Assembly (NCBI GenBank): GCA_037974965.1
Contig: JBBPFI010000005.1
Coordinates: forward strand, 1,550,001-1,614,000
Source: Dacryopinax spathularia
Taxonomy: Eukaryota > Basidiomycota > Dacrymycetes > Dacrymycetales > Dacrymycetaceae
Direction: 5' to 3'
Length of the DNA stretch: 64,000 nucleotides
Position 1 is the first letter of the stretch. Each line of letters starts with the position of its first letter. Made by a program: the position numbers and the translations under genes. Of this stretch, positions 22,573-32,388 are shown piece after piece. The notes under the pieces were generated by a model, which saw only the letters and a list, made by a program, of their open reading frames with translations, was not told where the DNA came from and did no database searches.

Positions 22573-23841
22573 CTAAGCCACGATAACTCTGTTACCCCCG
22601 AGGTACTCCTCCTTCATTGCGCGACATTCTGCCTGGAAAGCATAACCATTACGACGACCCTCGGCCCACTGCTGCGCAAACCACGACCTGGGTTGCTGGG
22701 TGGGCCTAGCTCGAGCCTCCGCAGAGTCGACGTTAGAAGATGTCTTCGGTTTCACGCTACTCTTGGGGTTGCGCTTGAGATTGGTCTTCCCGCGTGCGGC
22801 TATCTTGCTGAGTGCAGAGGTTCTGTGAGATCTGACAGCCTCAGCTGGCATGGTAAGATTGTGGGTGTCGCAAGATGAGGATACCGTATCAAGGCTGGAT
22901 GAAGTGACAGTGTTCGCCGGAATATCGCCAATCGCCGAGCTGCTCACGGTGTCGATCGAGCTGCTGTTGTCTTCAGGTACACATGCGTTGGCATGGAGAG
23001 CAAATTGAGAGTTGACAGGGCTGGCGATAACATCAAGGTGGTTGGTATCAAGATGGCCGTCGTCTTGTGATCTCACGCCTGAGACCACATTCGTGCTCTC
23101 CAGGTTCGCACTGGGATGGAGAACATATTGATTGATTTCGACAGGAGAGTTGATTTCGACAGGAGGGTTGATTTCGACAGGAGGGTTGATTTCGACAGGA
23201 GGACTGGCCAAAGCCGTCTCGTATGAAGGAGGTGCACCGATGCCTTGTGCACTCCAAGCCTCCGAGACGGTCGGTGCGTACACAGGAGGACCACGAGCCA
23301 CGTGAACAAGGGCAAGAAGTCTGTGCACGCGCTCATCGACAGGCCTGCCATGTTTCTGATTGAGACGAATGATCCGTGTAGCCATTTCTTCCATCCGAGG
23401 GAGCGCTTCAGGGTGGGCTCGAAGAAATGCCAAGAGCCGGATATCCGCGTCCCACTCCTCATTGCCCGTCGAAGGAACGCCGTAGAAGATCCCCCTAGCA
23501 GGGTCAGGGGGAACCACAATAGTAGTGCGATCTGGCAGCCGGATGTTTGAGAGCAAGGTTGAAGCGTTCTCGTGAAGCACGTCCGTGGCTGCCGTACAGA
23601 CAAAGTCCAAGTTGGTCGCAGTGTCGGCGACCGGGCCACCACTCGGGCTGGCGGCGAGAATTGCAGGTTGAACCTGCCGACCCAACTCCGCAGTACCACC
23701 GGGGTCGGGGTTGGCCGCAGTGTCGGCGACCGGGCCATCGCGCAGGCCGATGGCGAAAGGTGAAGTATTATGTTGGCGCATCTCCGTTCGTTCAGGCTTG
23801 GTTGGTCTAGCCCGCCGACCTCTGCCAAACCATGAGTACAC
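22573..23841 (-). CDS. Unrecognised transposon-borne protein, Ser/Pro-rich, with internal repeats
   Basis: A single uninterrupted 422-codon frame starting MYSWFGRGRRARP. It begins basic, then encodes TEMRQHNTSPFAIG, which is a translated copy of the element motif. A duplicated segment DGPVADTAANPDP / GGPVADTATNLDF follows, then a more globular stretch (DADIRLLAFLRAHPEALPRM, RPVDERVHRLLALVHVARG). PPSYETAL, a PPxY-type WW-binding motif, comes next, followed by four tandem units of NPPVEI/NSPVEI type. The tail is Ser-rich and ends basic (KIAARGKTNLKRNPKSS, RSWFAQQWAEGRRNGY). I do not recognise the family. Its position between transposase and membrane protein inside the motif-bearing interval marks it as element-encoded. 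Possible roles (DNA binding, adaptor) are guesses. Confidence 0.65.
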   Translation of the reverse strand: MYSWFGRGRRARPTKPERTEMRQHNTSPFAIGLRDGPVADTAANPDPGGTAELGRQVQPAILAASPSGGPVADTATNLDFVCTAATDVLHENASTLLSNIRLPDRTTIVVPPDPARGIFYGVPSTGNEEWDADIRLLAFLRAHPEALPRMEEMATRIIRLNQKHGRPVDERVHRLLALVHVARGPPVYAPTVSEAWSAQGIGAPPSYETALASPPVEINPPVEINPPVEINSPVEINQYVLHPSANLESTNVVSGVRSQDDGHLDTNHLDVIASPVNSQFALHANACVPEDNSSSIDTVSSSAIGDIPANTVTSSSLDTVSSSCDTHNLTMPAEAVRSHRTSALSKIAARGKTNLKRNPKSSVKPKTSSNVDSAEARARPTQQPRSWFAQQWAEGRRNGYAFQAECRAMKEEYLGGNRVIVA

Positions 23842-24395
23842 GCCAGATACTGGGACTACTATTTGAACTCACTTGCTTGATTTCTCTCTCTTCTTTGAAG
23901 ATAAACTGTAGGTGGGTTTCTTGTAGGTAGGTGATGAGGTCGTTGTCAGCGAGAAGACAACTGCGTCCGCTGAGCTGTGCTGCATGTCAGCCCCACCTCT
24001 CATCACGTGACCATAAGCGCCCATCTATTCCATTCATATTGTCAGAACTTTCATGACAATGAAATAACTTTATAATACCACTAGTCCACCCTCAAAGACA
24101 AGATTCTCCAGTTCAACGAGAGTGCACCAACATAATACTTCACCAGGTAAGTGAAGTTCACATGCTCTAATAAATATAAATTGCTTCACTCACGATTGTG
24201 GCGAGTAAGCCTCGTGTAGAGGCTTCTTTCCCATTGTGCATACACGCTCGCACAATCGTCGATACGGCTAGAAGCGCGCGGAAGCAATATCCGTGCTCAA
24301 AGCGAAGTCATCAGCGCGCCAGCGCATCGCTTGCCTTTATCTCTCTTTCCTTTTCGACGACGACCTGCATCAAGACGACAGCTTCGAAAAGCAAG
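23842..24395. promoter_or_regulatory. Divergent promoter region inside the Tnp2 element
   Basis: The unknown gene (minus) and the membrane-protein gene (plus) point away from each other across about 550 bp. It carries one motif copy (24119-24144), directly followed by CAG and a good splice donor GTAAGTGAAG at about 24146, so the copy may sit in a 5' UTR exon of the plus gene. An AT-rich patch (ATAACTTTATAATACC, about 24063) could serve as core promoter; this is inference. Confidence 0.4.
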
Positions 24396-25648
24396 ATGTC
24401 GACGCTGACCCTTGACGACACCGAAGGTTTGGAGTTGACGGAGATGGTGGTCAAAGATTGGGCGAAGGAAACGGTTCTGGGTGAGTTGCTGGATCGTGCG
24501 TTCCGGAGGGTGAAGGAAAAGGAGGAGATGAAGAAGACCGCCGGGGGCTCCAAAAGCAAGGACGAGCTCGACGGTGAAACCAGCAAGAAGAACGTCCCCG
24601 TCGAGGAGAACCAGGAGAGCGAGACGAGCTCCTTGAGCTCGGGATCTACCTACTCGGAGGACGACGCCGACAATCCCGCCCTCAGGGCGACCCGCAAGAG
24701 TGCTGCGCTCGACCGCATTCGTAGGGAGATCCTGGTCGATCCGGACGATCCTCGGTTCGCGCAGATGACGATTGCTCAACAGTACTTGGATGCGGCCGGC
24801 AAGGGAGATGTAGAGCTGACGAAGGAGTTGCTGGCGACCTTGTACTTGAGGCAAGCCCGTGAGGTGAGTACCTCTTGAATCCCAGCATAATACTTCTGGT
24901 GAAGTATTATGTTGGCGCATCTTCGCCAGCCTCTAACACCTTTCCAGGGGAATTTGTGTGGTCCGCCGGGCTCCCTCAGCACCATCGCCAGTGTTGAGGA
25001 GGAGGAGGTCGAGGACGAGGAGCACATCCTGGCTCCCGGGGTGCCTCTTCCTCCCGGCCTGAACCGCCCGCCCACGCTCAACGAGGTGAAGTTCGCCCTG
25101 CGCAACCGTATCATGCGCACGAATGCTGCCGTTCAGGCGGCGACTACCGAGTACCACGCCCCCCGTGGAAGGCAGACGGCGGGCAACGAGTCACTGCCGA
25201 CCTCCGCGAATGAACCTCCCCCGCCCAAGCCCATGCCCCTTGGCCCGAATGCCCGCGCCGGCTACGATGGCGTGAAGCACGTCATGGAGAAGGCAGTGCA
25301 GACGCTCGCCGCCGTCAGCACCTTCTTTACCACGAACGAGGAGGTCGCCGAGTACACCTGGTCCGCCTGGGCGCTCTACGAGGCGACGGAAGCCTTGGGC
25401 GTTCTTCTCCTCTGGCTCGAGCTGGCTCTCATCGGTTGCTGGGTCGTCATCAAGTATAATCCTCGCACCTTCCTCATCCTCACGAGTAAGTCTTACTCCA
25501 CCTTTAACATCGCAGGCTGACATGTATTGCAGTCGTTCTGATCTTCTGTAAGAAGCACGGTATCGCTATCGACGAGGTACTGTTTGGAATTCTGGAGGAT
25601 TTGGCGATGAAGGGCAAGATCGTGCTTGGTCGTGGGGGCGAGAACTGA
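24396..25648 (+). CDS. Transposon-borne small protein with two C-terminal hydrophobic helices
   Basis: Exon 1 starts MSTLTLDDTEGLELTEMVV, is rich in Lys/Glu and Ser, and ends LYLRQARE at about 24862. Intron 1 (GTGAGT to CCTTTCCAG, about 24863-24948) holds a motif copy preceded by its own inverted half. Exon 2 has an acidic stretch (SVEEEEVEDEEH), a Pro-rich segment, NEVKFALRNRIMRTNAAVQ, and the hydrophobic segment LGVLLLWLELALIGCWVVI. A second intron (GTAAGTCTTACT to TATTGCAG) leads to TIVLIFCKKHG and the C-terminus GKIVLGRGGEN. The frames and splice sites agree, so the gene looks intact. I recognise no family. A membrane protein is not expected in a DNA transposon; it may be a captured host gene or an accessory factor. 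Confidence 0.7.
24886..24911. repeat. Perfect palindrome made from two opposed motif halves
   Basis: CATAATACTTC (24886-24896), a 4-nt spacer TGGT, then GAAGTATTATG (24901-24911). The right arm belongs to the motif copy at 24898-24923; the left arm is its 11-bp inverted half. It lies within intron 1 of the membrane-protein gene. This is the only copy whose orientation opposes the transcript, and the palindrome restores a half-site in the sense direction. Confidence 0.9.
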
Positions 25649-25785
25649 TTGTTTGATACTGGACTTGTCAAGGGGTTATCGTGTCAAGAATGAATGCTGT
25701 TGACTGTTAACTTTCTGGCGAAGATGCGCCAACATAATACTTCACCAGCTCAGCGAACCAGCAGAGACGCGCCAACATAATACTT

Positions 25786-26830
25786 GATATCTCTATTATT
25801 GGCGAGAAGTACTGCAACTAAGTAAGACAGTTATTACTACTACTGGGACAAACCTAAAAACACCTAGATGAGGCGACACCGCGATTACCCTCGTTGTTTT
25901 CACAAAATATTACTCTATATAACGTCAGTGATGCTAAATTCCTGTTTCAGGGTTCAAGCTGGGAAGGGGTAAGACAGTTGCTGCTGAGTCAATACACCCC
26001 GCTGAAGAACCGGCACTTACAAGATAAAATTGGCGAAAGTTACGCTCGGTGAGATAATTGTCTCCTTACCTGACGCGTCCAGGGACAAGCCCTGAATGGC
26101 ATGGGACGACGCGTACCAGATATTAGTCACGGGACCCTGAAGCCAAGGTAAAACTATATAGCATAGAGAAGGCTAGATCAAAATAGCCGAGGACCCGTCA
26201 ACACGCGGTGATTGGGCGTTTATAACGCTTCTGCGATCAATTTGCCGTCTCTTTTGTCTGCGTCGAGCAGCAAGAATGGGCGCAGCGAACTCCGAGGCCG
26301 GACGCATATCCGGTGATTAGGTGGGTCATCCGCCGCCCCGGTCTATCGTTGGCCTCTCACGCATCAGACAGGGAACTAACAGGGAATTCCAGAAGCCTGG
26401 TGCTCAGCCGGCGGCTCTTACGATTGCCTTGATGGGCTACTGGCTCGTGCTGCGCGGCCGACAATCTCGATGTCTCCTGGCGCATTTCTTGTACCCTACA
26501 GCTTTTCGTCGGACCGAGCCAACGTCAGCGGGGGACGGTACTACTTACAAGAACCTCTGGGCACCCAACCTAGGCGATTCGTCCAGTCAATCCGTGGATC
26601 CCATCTGCTCAACCTAAACGACCGCCTTCTAGTCCGCCCCGCCTCATGCGAAGGACGCTAACCGCAGCATTCCCGACCAAAATCTGGACCGACCTCAGCG
26701 CCTACATTGTATGGCGGTGGCTCCAGGCCAGCATATAAGTTCGCACACAGTTCGAACCCCGGCCCAATCGCAGCTTTTTCCAACTTGAATCGACTCCAAC
26801 GTACTGCACGCAGTCGCTTTAGATGGGACG
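25786..26830. other. Right flank of the Tnp2 element and spacer
   Basis: About 1 kb with no supported gene. Open frames at 26321-26661 (plus) have no recognisable motif. The right terminus of the transposon should fall in the first part of this stretch; I could not find an inverted match to the candidate left end at 14931. Confidence 0.5.
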
Positions 26831-28176
26831 ATGAGCATTGCCATCCTAGATAGTCTTGGCAAGCTGGAATTGGGGGCTGGGGTGAGAACGTTTCGTTTCC
26901 TCCTCGGGGCACTCACGGGACAACCGGTTTTGGCAGTATGGATTATGTGAGCACCTTTCTCCCGTTAGCGATCTTATATCTTAGCTCGTGCAGGTGCCGC
27001 CACTACTCTCCTCGTACGCACCAAGACCCGTCTATCCATTCCTGCACTGAGAAGTTATAGGTTTACGATCACCTCGTGACATTCGAACAAGAGCGCAGGT
27101 TGGTATGGTCAGGACGATGGTCAGTTGGGAGAGCATTGTTCCTGTTTATCCGATACTCAGCCCTCCCTGTGGTCGTGGGCTGGTTCTACCGTGAGCTCTT
27201 GGATGAGTGTCTATTTGGACCGCAGTTGACTCAGGAAATCCTTAAGTCGAGTTCGGCAGATCGATCTCTAACTCGTCTTGCTCGATCCTGATGAATCTGC
27301 TTCTGTGTATGTCGCCTCGTTACACAATTTCGATCTTTTTCTGACGGGAGTGCAGGTGCTGTGTGCATCATCATGTTTTGCGATGCCCTGGTGCTTGGCC
27401 TTCGAACATGGGCATTGTGGGAACGCGGTATGGTAATCGGCTTTGTCCTGGGAGCAGCTTGGCTTGTGCTCGTCGCCCTCGTCCTCGTTTTTCTCGTTTA
27501 CATCATTCGTCAAGAACTCCCACCCAGTAGTGACCATTCGATACCGGAAATCCCTGGATGCGGTCCTCTCCGGTTATCAGCCAGTGCAGCTGCATCTTTC
27601 AAGCTGTGGATATGTGTCGTGATTCCGTACGAGAGTCGTGAGAGATATCCGCTGATAACAAGGTTTTCCACTGACTGTAGCCAGTAATATTCATACTCAC
27701 CTTCGCCCAAGGTTTTCGCTATTGTGGGCTCCTTTTCTTATATTGCAATTGCCGGACTGACCACGTGACATAGTGCGTCGGCCTTGCGATCTTGCACGCA
27801 TCCTTTATCGAGATGGTACGTTAATCATCTGAATATTAGGCCGACGGGCTCCGCAGCTTATCGACTCCAGCCTTTCTTGGATCCACAACTCGACTCGGTG
27901 AGAATGCCATCAACCCGTGGAATGGGCACTAACGTCGAAGCAGTATTTACGATACTCGATGTGCTCTTGGCGACATACGGCAGCACGGACTTCTACCTTC
28001 CTTTCATGCTCAGCGTCGCATCCTATTTTCTTATCCCCTGCCGCATCATACTCAATCTCCGAGAAGCAACGAAGAACGTGCACGGATGGGATCTTGCGTC
28101 GACGGTGTCTGAGAGTGAGATTATCGAGCAGATCCCTGCGACGCTAGGCGATTTCGAGGGGACGGATAGAGAATAA
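26831..28176 (+). CDS. DUF6533-type multi-span membrane protein, copy 1
   Basis: A basidiomycete-specific integral membrane family with an N-terminal DUF6533 domain and about seven helices; function unknown. The signature is VYDHLVTFEQERRLVW then GRALFLFIRYSALPVVVGW (27060-27190). Later segments are IIMFCDALVLGLRTWALWERGMV and a helix ending LVFLVYIIR (27370-27510). The last exon carries STDFYLPFMLSVASYFLIPCRIILNLRE, the conserved end of the membrane domain, and a charged tail ending FEGTDRE. The start at 26831 (MSIAILDSLGKLELG) parallels the start of the paralogue 2.5 kb downstream. Several introns of 50-90 nt are needed, and joins near 26900-27060 and 27650-27800 are not fully resolved. The pair in tandem points to local duplication. 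Confidence 0.75.
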
Positions 28177-29311
28177 TCCTTATCGCAAGCTACACTTGAG
28201 GAGTTGAGTCTCCGAATACTATACCGCGATTCTCCAGGATTCCGAGCCAACTCCCGCTCGACTTGAAGATAGTAGCGATTTCTGGAACGAACCGCAAGAC
28301 ACTACTGCCAGCATGCGAGGGGACTATTTCGATCGGGACCAGCCGCCGAACAGCTCATCAGCCGGCGATGCGAGCCCGCAAACGCGATTGTGTCGCTGGC
28401 TGTGGGACGACAGGTTACTTGAAGCTGTCGTTGCTGGATCTCGCTCAGCGTTATGCATGAGACGGCAGTAATAAGCCGTGACTTCGGGTTGCTCAACCGA
28501 AAAAGAGGTGTAAGAACATTCAGCTCCACATCAGAAAACGGCTGACCCCGCAGTATGAAGTGTGCCGCGGTTGTCCCTGTCCGCAGCGTATCAGGAGAAA
28601 CCGTCCGCCACGTGCATAGGACATATGCCGGGTTCGTCCGACACGCGCGCAACATCGGGCGCGGCTTTGCCAGCAAGTGTCTCCCAACAGCTCGTCTCTG
28701 CACTGGTGCCGCACAAGAAGAACTTGGACCGCAAACAAGAAGACGTTTGAGCGCGCAAGATTTAGTCATTGTTAGGAAAAAAGGCAGTGCACGAACACGG
28801 CCGACCCCCCGGCTATGCAGACGCGCCACCATCAATGACGATGCACTTTGAGGTTTCACTTGTTATGCGTGATCATTTTTCAACAGAATACATGAGACCA
28901 CGACGCATTGTCATACCAATATCCGAGAATTAACACACCGCTGAAGCGGACTCGAACGATGGTGCGTGTGATCGGCGGATCTGATGAGGAGCTTGAAAGC
29001 GCCAACAGCCATGTGTCTGCGGTCAGAGTTCCCTACTATTCTCTCGACAATTGATAAGCTTACACGGTGACAGGGGAAACACTACCCGTCTAGTCGACGA
29101 TCACTTGCTGAAGTCTACGAGCGTTCGGATCGAAGTCGCATGATCTCAGTCTCATGTTCCCTTGGGGAGGTTCCATTTTCAACGTCCATGGAATAGGGGA
29201 TGAACTCGATAAGAGACCGTTCTCCTGCCTTTCGAGCTCGTTGACCATCTCCCTGCCTCGGAACACCCTTGCTGTTAACTCTGTTCTCTTGCCTGGCCAC
29301 TACGAGAAGAT
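28177..29311. other. Spacer between the two DUF6533 genes
   Basis: About 1.1 kb. A 185-codon minus frame (28302-28859) is open but Arg/Ser/Cys-rich without any motif, and I treat it as chance. The stretch should hold the promoter of the second DUF6533 gene. Confidence 0.55.
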
Positions 29312-30739
29312 ATGTCTCTAGCATCTATGGCCATTCCACTCGAGGTGGTTAGCGCCTTGGAGCTTGGGGGGAATGTGAGCATAACTTTCGTCTGATTCTT
29401 TATTCATCTCAGCGCTGACGGATATATCGCAGTATGGAATCTGTACTCCTTCCTTTCACCACGAGCGACGCAAGCGCTGACCACTGAACCAGGCGTTGGG
29501 GCAACCCTCTTTGTGCGGCTTCGTCCCCCACTCGGTTGCAGATCTGCGCAGCTCACTTCAGCAGGTCTATGACTACCTCCTCACATGGCAAGAAGAGAAG
29601 CAGTTGATCTGGGACGCTCCGTGGTCCTATGGAAAGTCGCTCTTTCTCTTCATCCGCTATAGCGGCTTTCTCCTCATGGTGGGATTCTTGTGGGGTGAGC
29701 GCGAACCGCGTCCGCAGAGCTTCACTGGCGCTGAACTACCCTTTTGCCAGCCCAATTCGCAAGTTCCACCTCAAACCTGTCATGTTCCGTTATCATGTAC
29801 ACCCTTCTTGGTACGGTTGTCTCCGGTCTATGTGGAAGGTTTCTCATCTTCGCCGCCTGGGACAGGTGCAAACATCATAATAATCCACTGTTCGGGGCTC
29901 GTCCTCGCTCTGCGCACGTGGGCAATCTGGGACCGGACGATCTCAAGCGGGGTCATCCTCGGTACGGCCTGGACCAGTGTGACCGTCCTCGCGAGCGTCT
30001 TTCTGGTGTACTCGGCAATGGGATTGACGCCGGACGGGAATGCGGCGATTGCGGAAGCTGGATTTACGGGGTTTGGAGGATGTGGGGCTACCGAAAGTCC
30101 AGCCACGGCGGCTTGGGCACTGAGGCTTTATGTCTGTCTGGCCGCGTATGAGGGAGGTCGGTATCCCTGTGCATTTGCAATGCGATCTCAGTGTTGGCAA
30201 CTGACGCGGAAACAGTGATTTTCGTAATGACGGTAATACGGGGGGTGACATACAGTGCGTCACATTCATCTCTCGCCCAGGGGTGCGAATGGTTGATCGG
30301 GTTTACGGCAGTATACGACGCGAAACCGTCGCGCTTGATGGTCGTCCTTTATCGGGATGGTAAGCTCGCGTTGTATCTCGGTTCTACGTACCAACTAACC
30401 CCAATTTCTAGCTTTCCTCGCCTCGGCCTGCTTGCTCTGTACGTCCCCTCGTCTACCACTCCATTCCTCATCGCAAGAGGGCTAATGACGCTGACAGCAT
30501 TCAACATCACCAACGCGACGCTTAACAGCATGGAAAGCACCTCGTTCTACCTTCCATACCTCATCACCCTCGCGTTCTACTTCATAATCCCCTGTCGGAT
30601 AATCCTCAACCTCAGGGGAGCGAACATGGTCGACTCGCCAACGATGAAGGATACACTGCCGACGCGGCTGCCAGGGCGGGATACGAGGGGAACGGGAGAG
30701 CATATCTATATGAAAACATGGACGACTGTGTCCGAGTAG
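29312..30739 (+). CDS. DUF6533-type multi-span membrane protein, copy 2
   Basis: Paralogue of the preceding gene. The start MSLASMAIPLEVVSALELGG ends at a donor GTGAGC. The signature VYDYLLTWQEEKQLIW and KSLFLFIRYSGFLLMVGFLW follows (29560-29690). The next helices are ALRTWAIWDRTISSGVILG and VTVLASVFLVYSAMGL (29910-30020). A Gly-rich loop (GFTGFGGCG) precedes another helix and FVMTVIRG. The C-terminal exon has LYRDG, then YLPYLITLAFYFIIPCRIILNLRG and a cytoplasmic tail ending TWTTVSE at 30739. The family's biochemical role is unknown. Introns are short and several joins between 29690 and 30450 are by inference. Confidence 0.75.
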
Positions 30740-31551
30740 AGCCCGGCCGAAGGGGGCGGTGCGTCGTACAGCGGGAAGGGATGGGAAGGAGTGGGCGGTG
30801 TGACCTTATCACTAAGTATTGTTGCAATTCAGATCTCTTTCGGACGGACGGACGTATGATGTTAGCCCAGGAGCGAAGTCGACCGTCAGCGAGAGCGGGG
30901 CGCGTCCCATCTAAGACGGATGCCTTTGTCCGGAATGGGGTTTGAGCTGCTCCGGGCCAAAATCAGATGCGAGATCCTACGTCTCCCAAGAGGATAACGA
31001 ACGAGATTGCCGGCTTGCCGGCTGAGGCTGAAACAGATCATTCCTCCTCGTCATCCCTTGCACGTCCGCAACATACTGCCGATAGCTCAAGGCTACGCGT
31101 ACGGGAAAGGAGGATGACACGCATTGAGCTCATACTACGACAGCTCAAGAGGTCGTTATCCACATTCTGCCTTGAAGGACGAGGCGGAGGATGTGTCCCC
31201 CCCCCCTAGGACAACTCTCGGGCACACTTGCCCAAGTCTGGAGCCTGACGCCTGGCTGGTAACAACATGCTTAACTAGTCTCTCAGATCAATGTCGAAAG
31301 CGGCCAGGCAGGGAGGCAACGGGGTATCAACATCTTCCATCAAACGCCATCCACAGGCAGACAATATGATACATATCATTCGAACGAACGAAGGAACAAA
31401 AGCCAAGGGTATGTAACTTAGACGACATCCACCCCCACCCCTTCCTTACCCGCTGCATCGCGCAAACCAGGCGCAAGTACGCACGTACTAGGTATATCTC
31501 CCCCTCAGCTCCTGCCCAGCTCCCGACCGCTCGAGGCACGCTCAGAGCAGC
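30740..31551. other. Spacer, convergent genes
   Basis: About 800 bp between two convergent genes; open frames here (for example 30967-31209 plus) have no motif. Likely 3' UTRs and terminators only. Confidence 0.6.
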
Positions 31552-32388
31552 TCAGAGCACCGCCAACCCCCCGACCATCATCCCCACCAAAGCAGCTCCA
31601 ACGCCAAACCAATGCCGATCTTCCAACTGCCACCCCCTGCCCATAGCCGCGCTGCTCGAACTGCCAGAATGGCTCGCGCTCGCGATGGAGGCAGTGGAGG
31701 CGGTGGAAGCGGAGGAAGCGGTTGAGGCGGTGGATTGGGTGGAGATGCTCGAGGCGTAGGAGAGTGCTTCTGTTGCTAGGGAGTGGGAGTCGACTGAGGC
31801 TGCTGTGTAGATGCTGCCGCCGAAGCTGTGGGGGTTGTGTTAGTTTTGTGCACATGGGGAGAGGCAGCGAGAGAGAGAGTGGGGTGGGGGAGTGAGGAGC
31901 GAGGGGAGACGGAGAGAAGGGGACAGAAAGGGAGAAGGGGACAGAAGGGAAGAGAGGATGGCGGGGCGAGAGGGAGAGAGGGAGAGGGAGGAGCAGGCTC
32001 ACCTAGTGACGAACCCCGCCCCGCTCTCAGCAAGCGTGATCCCATCCCCCCCAACGCTCGTAACGACCGTAAACGCCTGCCCCGCCGCGCTCTCCACCAC
32101 CGTGCCAATACTCGCCGCGTCACCCGTAGCGACCGTATACACCGACCCGGCAAAACTGGTTATGTACCCCTCCGCGTCCCCCGCTGCGCCCGTAACGACC
32201 GTCACTGCTTCTCCAGCGACGGAAGTGACGAGCTGGCCGAGTGAGACGGCTGCGCCGGTTATGTCGCCGAAGATGGAGGAGAGGATGGGGAATTGACGGG
32301 CTTGGAGGTCGTGCGCTTGGTCGATGGGGGTGGCGAACGCGAGGGGGAGGGAGAGGGCGAGAAGAGCGGCGTTCCTGATGCAGACCAT
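31552..32388 (-). CDS. Secreted Ser/Thr-rich protein, likely GPI-anchored
   Basis: Exon 1 (32388-32003) encodes a clear signal peptide (MVCIRNAALLALSLPLAFA, cleavage near ATP) and a repetitive Val/Thr/Gly/Ala segment with the theme GQLVTSVAGEAVTVVTGAAGD. An intron (31826-32002, donor GTGAGC, acceptor CACAG) joins to a second exon that is almost wholly Ser/Ala/Thr and ends in a hydrophobic tail (WFGVGAALVGMMVGGLAVL) at 31552. Signal peptide, Ser-rich stalk and hydrophobic C-terminus are the layout of GPI-anchored wall proteins. No catalytic domain was seen. The join and the tail depend on the chosen frame, which is fully open. Confidence 0.7.

Larger units (their letters stand above)
15191..25785. 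repeat. Eighteen dispersed copies of a ~26-nt element-specific motif
   Basis: The core is AAGTATTATGTTGGCGCA, normally preceded by GGTG and followed by TCTC. Copies reading this way on the plus strand start at 16859, 17125, 18097, 18138, 19415, 19481, 19597 (partial), 19818, 19916, 20100, 21494 (2-nt deletion), 23759 and 24898. Copies reading as the complement start at 15191, 15837, 24119, 25721 and 25764 (3'-truncated). Plus-strand copies fall in minus-strand genes and complement copies in or beside plus-strand genes, so the transcript-sense form (starting GAGATGCGCCAAC) is shared by all except 24898. Placement: introns of the coiled-coil, Tnp2 and membrane-protein genes, two Tnp2 exons, one exon of the gene at 22.6-23.8 kb, the spacer at 24.1 kb, and the 3' flank at 25.7 kb. 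Confidence 0.95.
14931..25800. mobile_element. CACTA-like (EnSpm) Tnp2-family DNA transposon with four genes and a private dispersed motif
   Basis: The element contains a Tnp2-type transposase (minus), a coiled-coil basic protein (plus), an unknown Ser/Pro-rich protein (minus) and a small two-helix membrane protein (plus). All 18 copies of its private motif lie between 15191 and 25785, and none was seen elsewhere in the window, which delimits the element better than the termini do. CACTAG occurs at 14931 just outside the first gene and is a candidate left end; I could not find its inverted partner on the right, so both ends are approximate. The genes have intact-looking frames with normal introns, which suggests a recent or still functional copy. 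Confidence 0.75.

Noticed and set aside
15191-25785. CRISPR-like array
   Set aside because: Copies are irregularly spaced over 10 kb, lie in exons and introns of a eukaryotic element, and have no unique equal-length spacers.
15191-25785. Match to the VANC21 target motif of Arabidopsis VANDAL21
   Set aside because: As I recall it, that motif contains AGTATTA, which the core here also has, but the flanking bases differ, the element families are unrelated and the shared 7-mer is AT-rich. I treat it as coincidence and use VANC only as a parallel in principle.
26740-26770. Second tRNA-like B box (GTTCGAACCCC)
   Set aside because: No A box and no cloverleaf could be drawn.
28302-28859. 185-codon minus-strand frame between the DUF6533 genes
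   Set aside because: Composition is that of chance GC-rich sequence, with no motif, no introns and no promoter logic.
28948-29030. tRNA-like B box GTTCGAGTCC on the minus strand
   Set aside because: No A box at the right distance and no acceptor-stem pairing.
31505-32244. Additional frames over the secreted-protein gene
   Set aside because: Low-complexity shadows of Ser/Ala codons in other frames.
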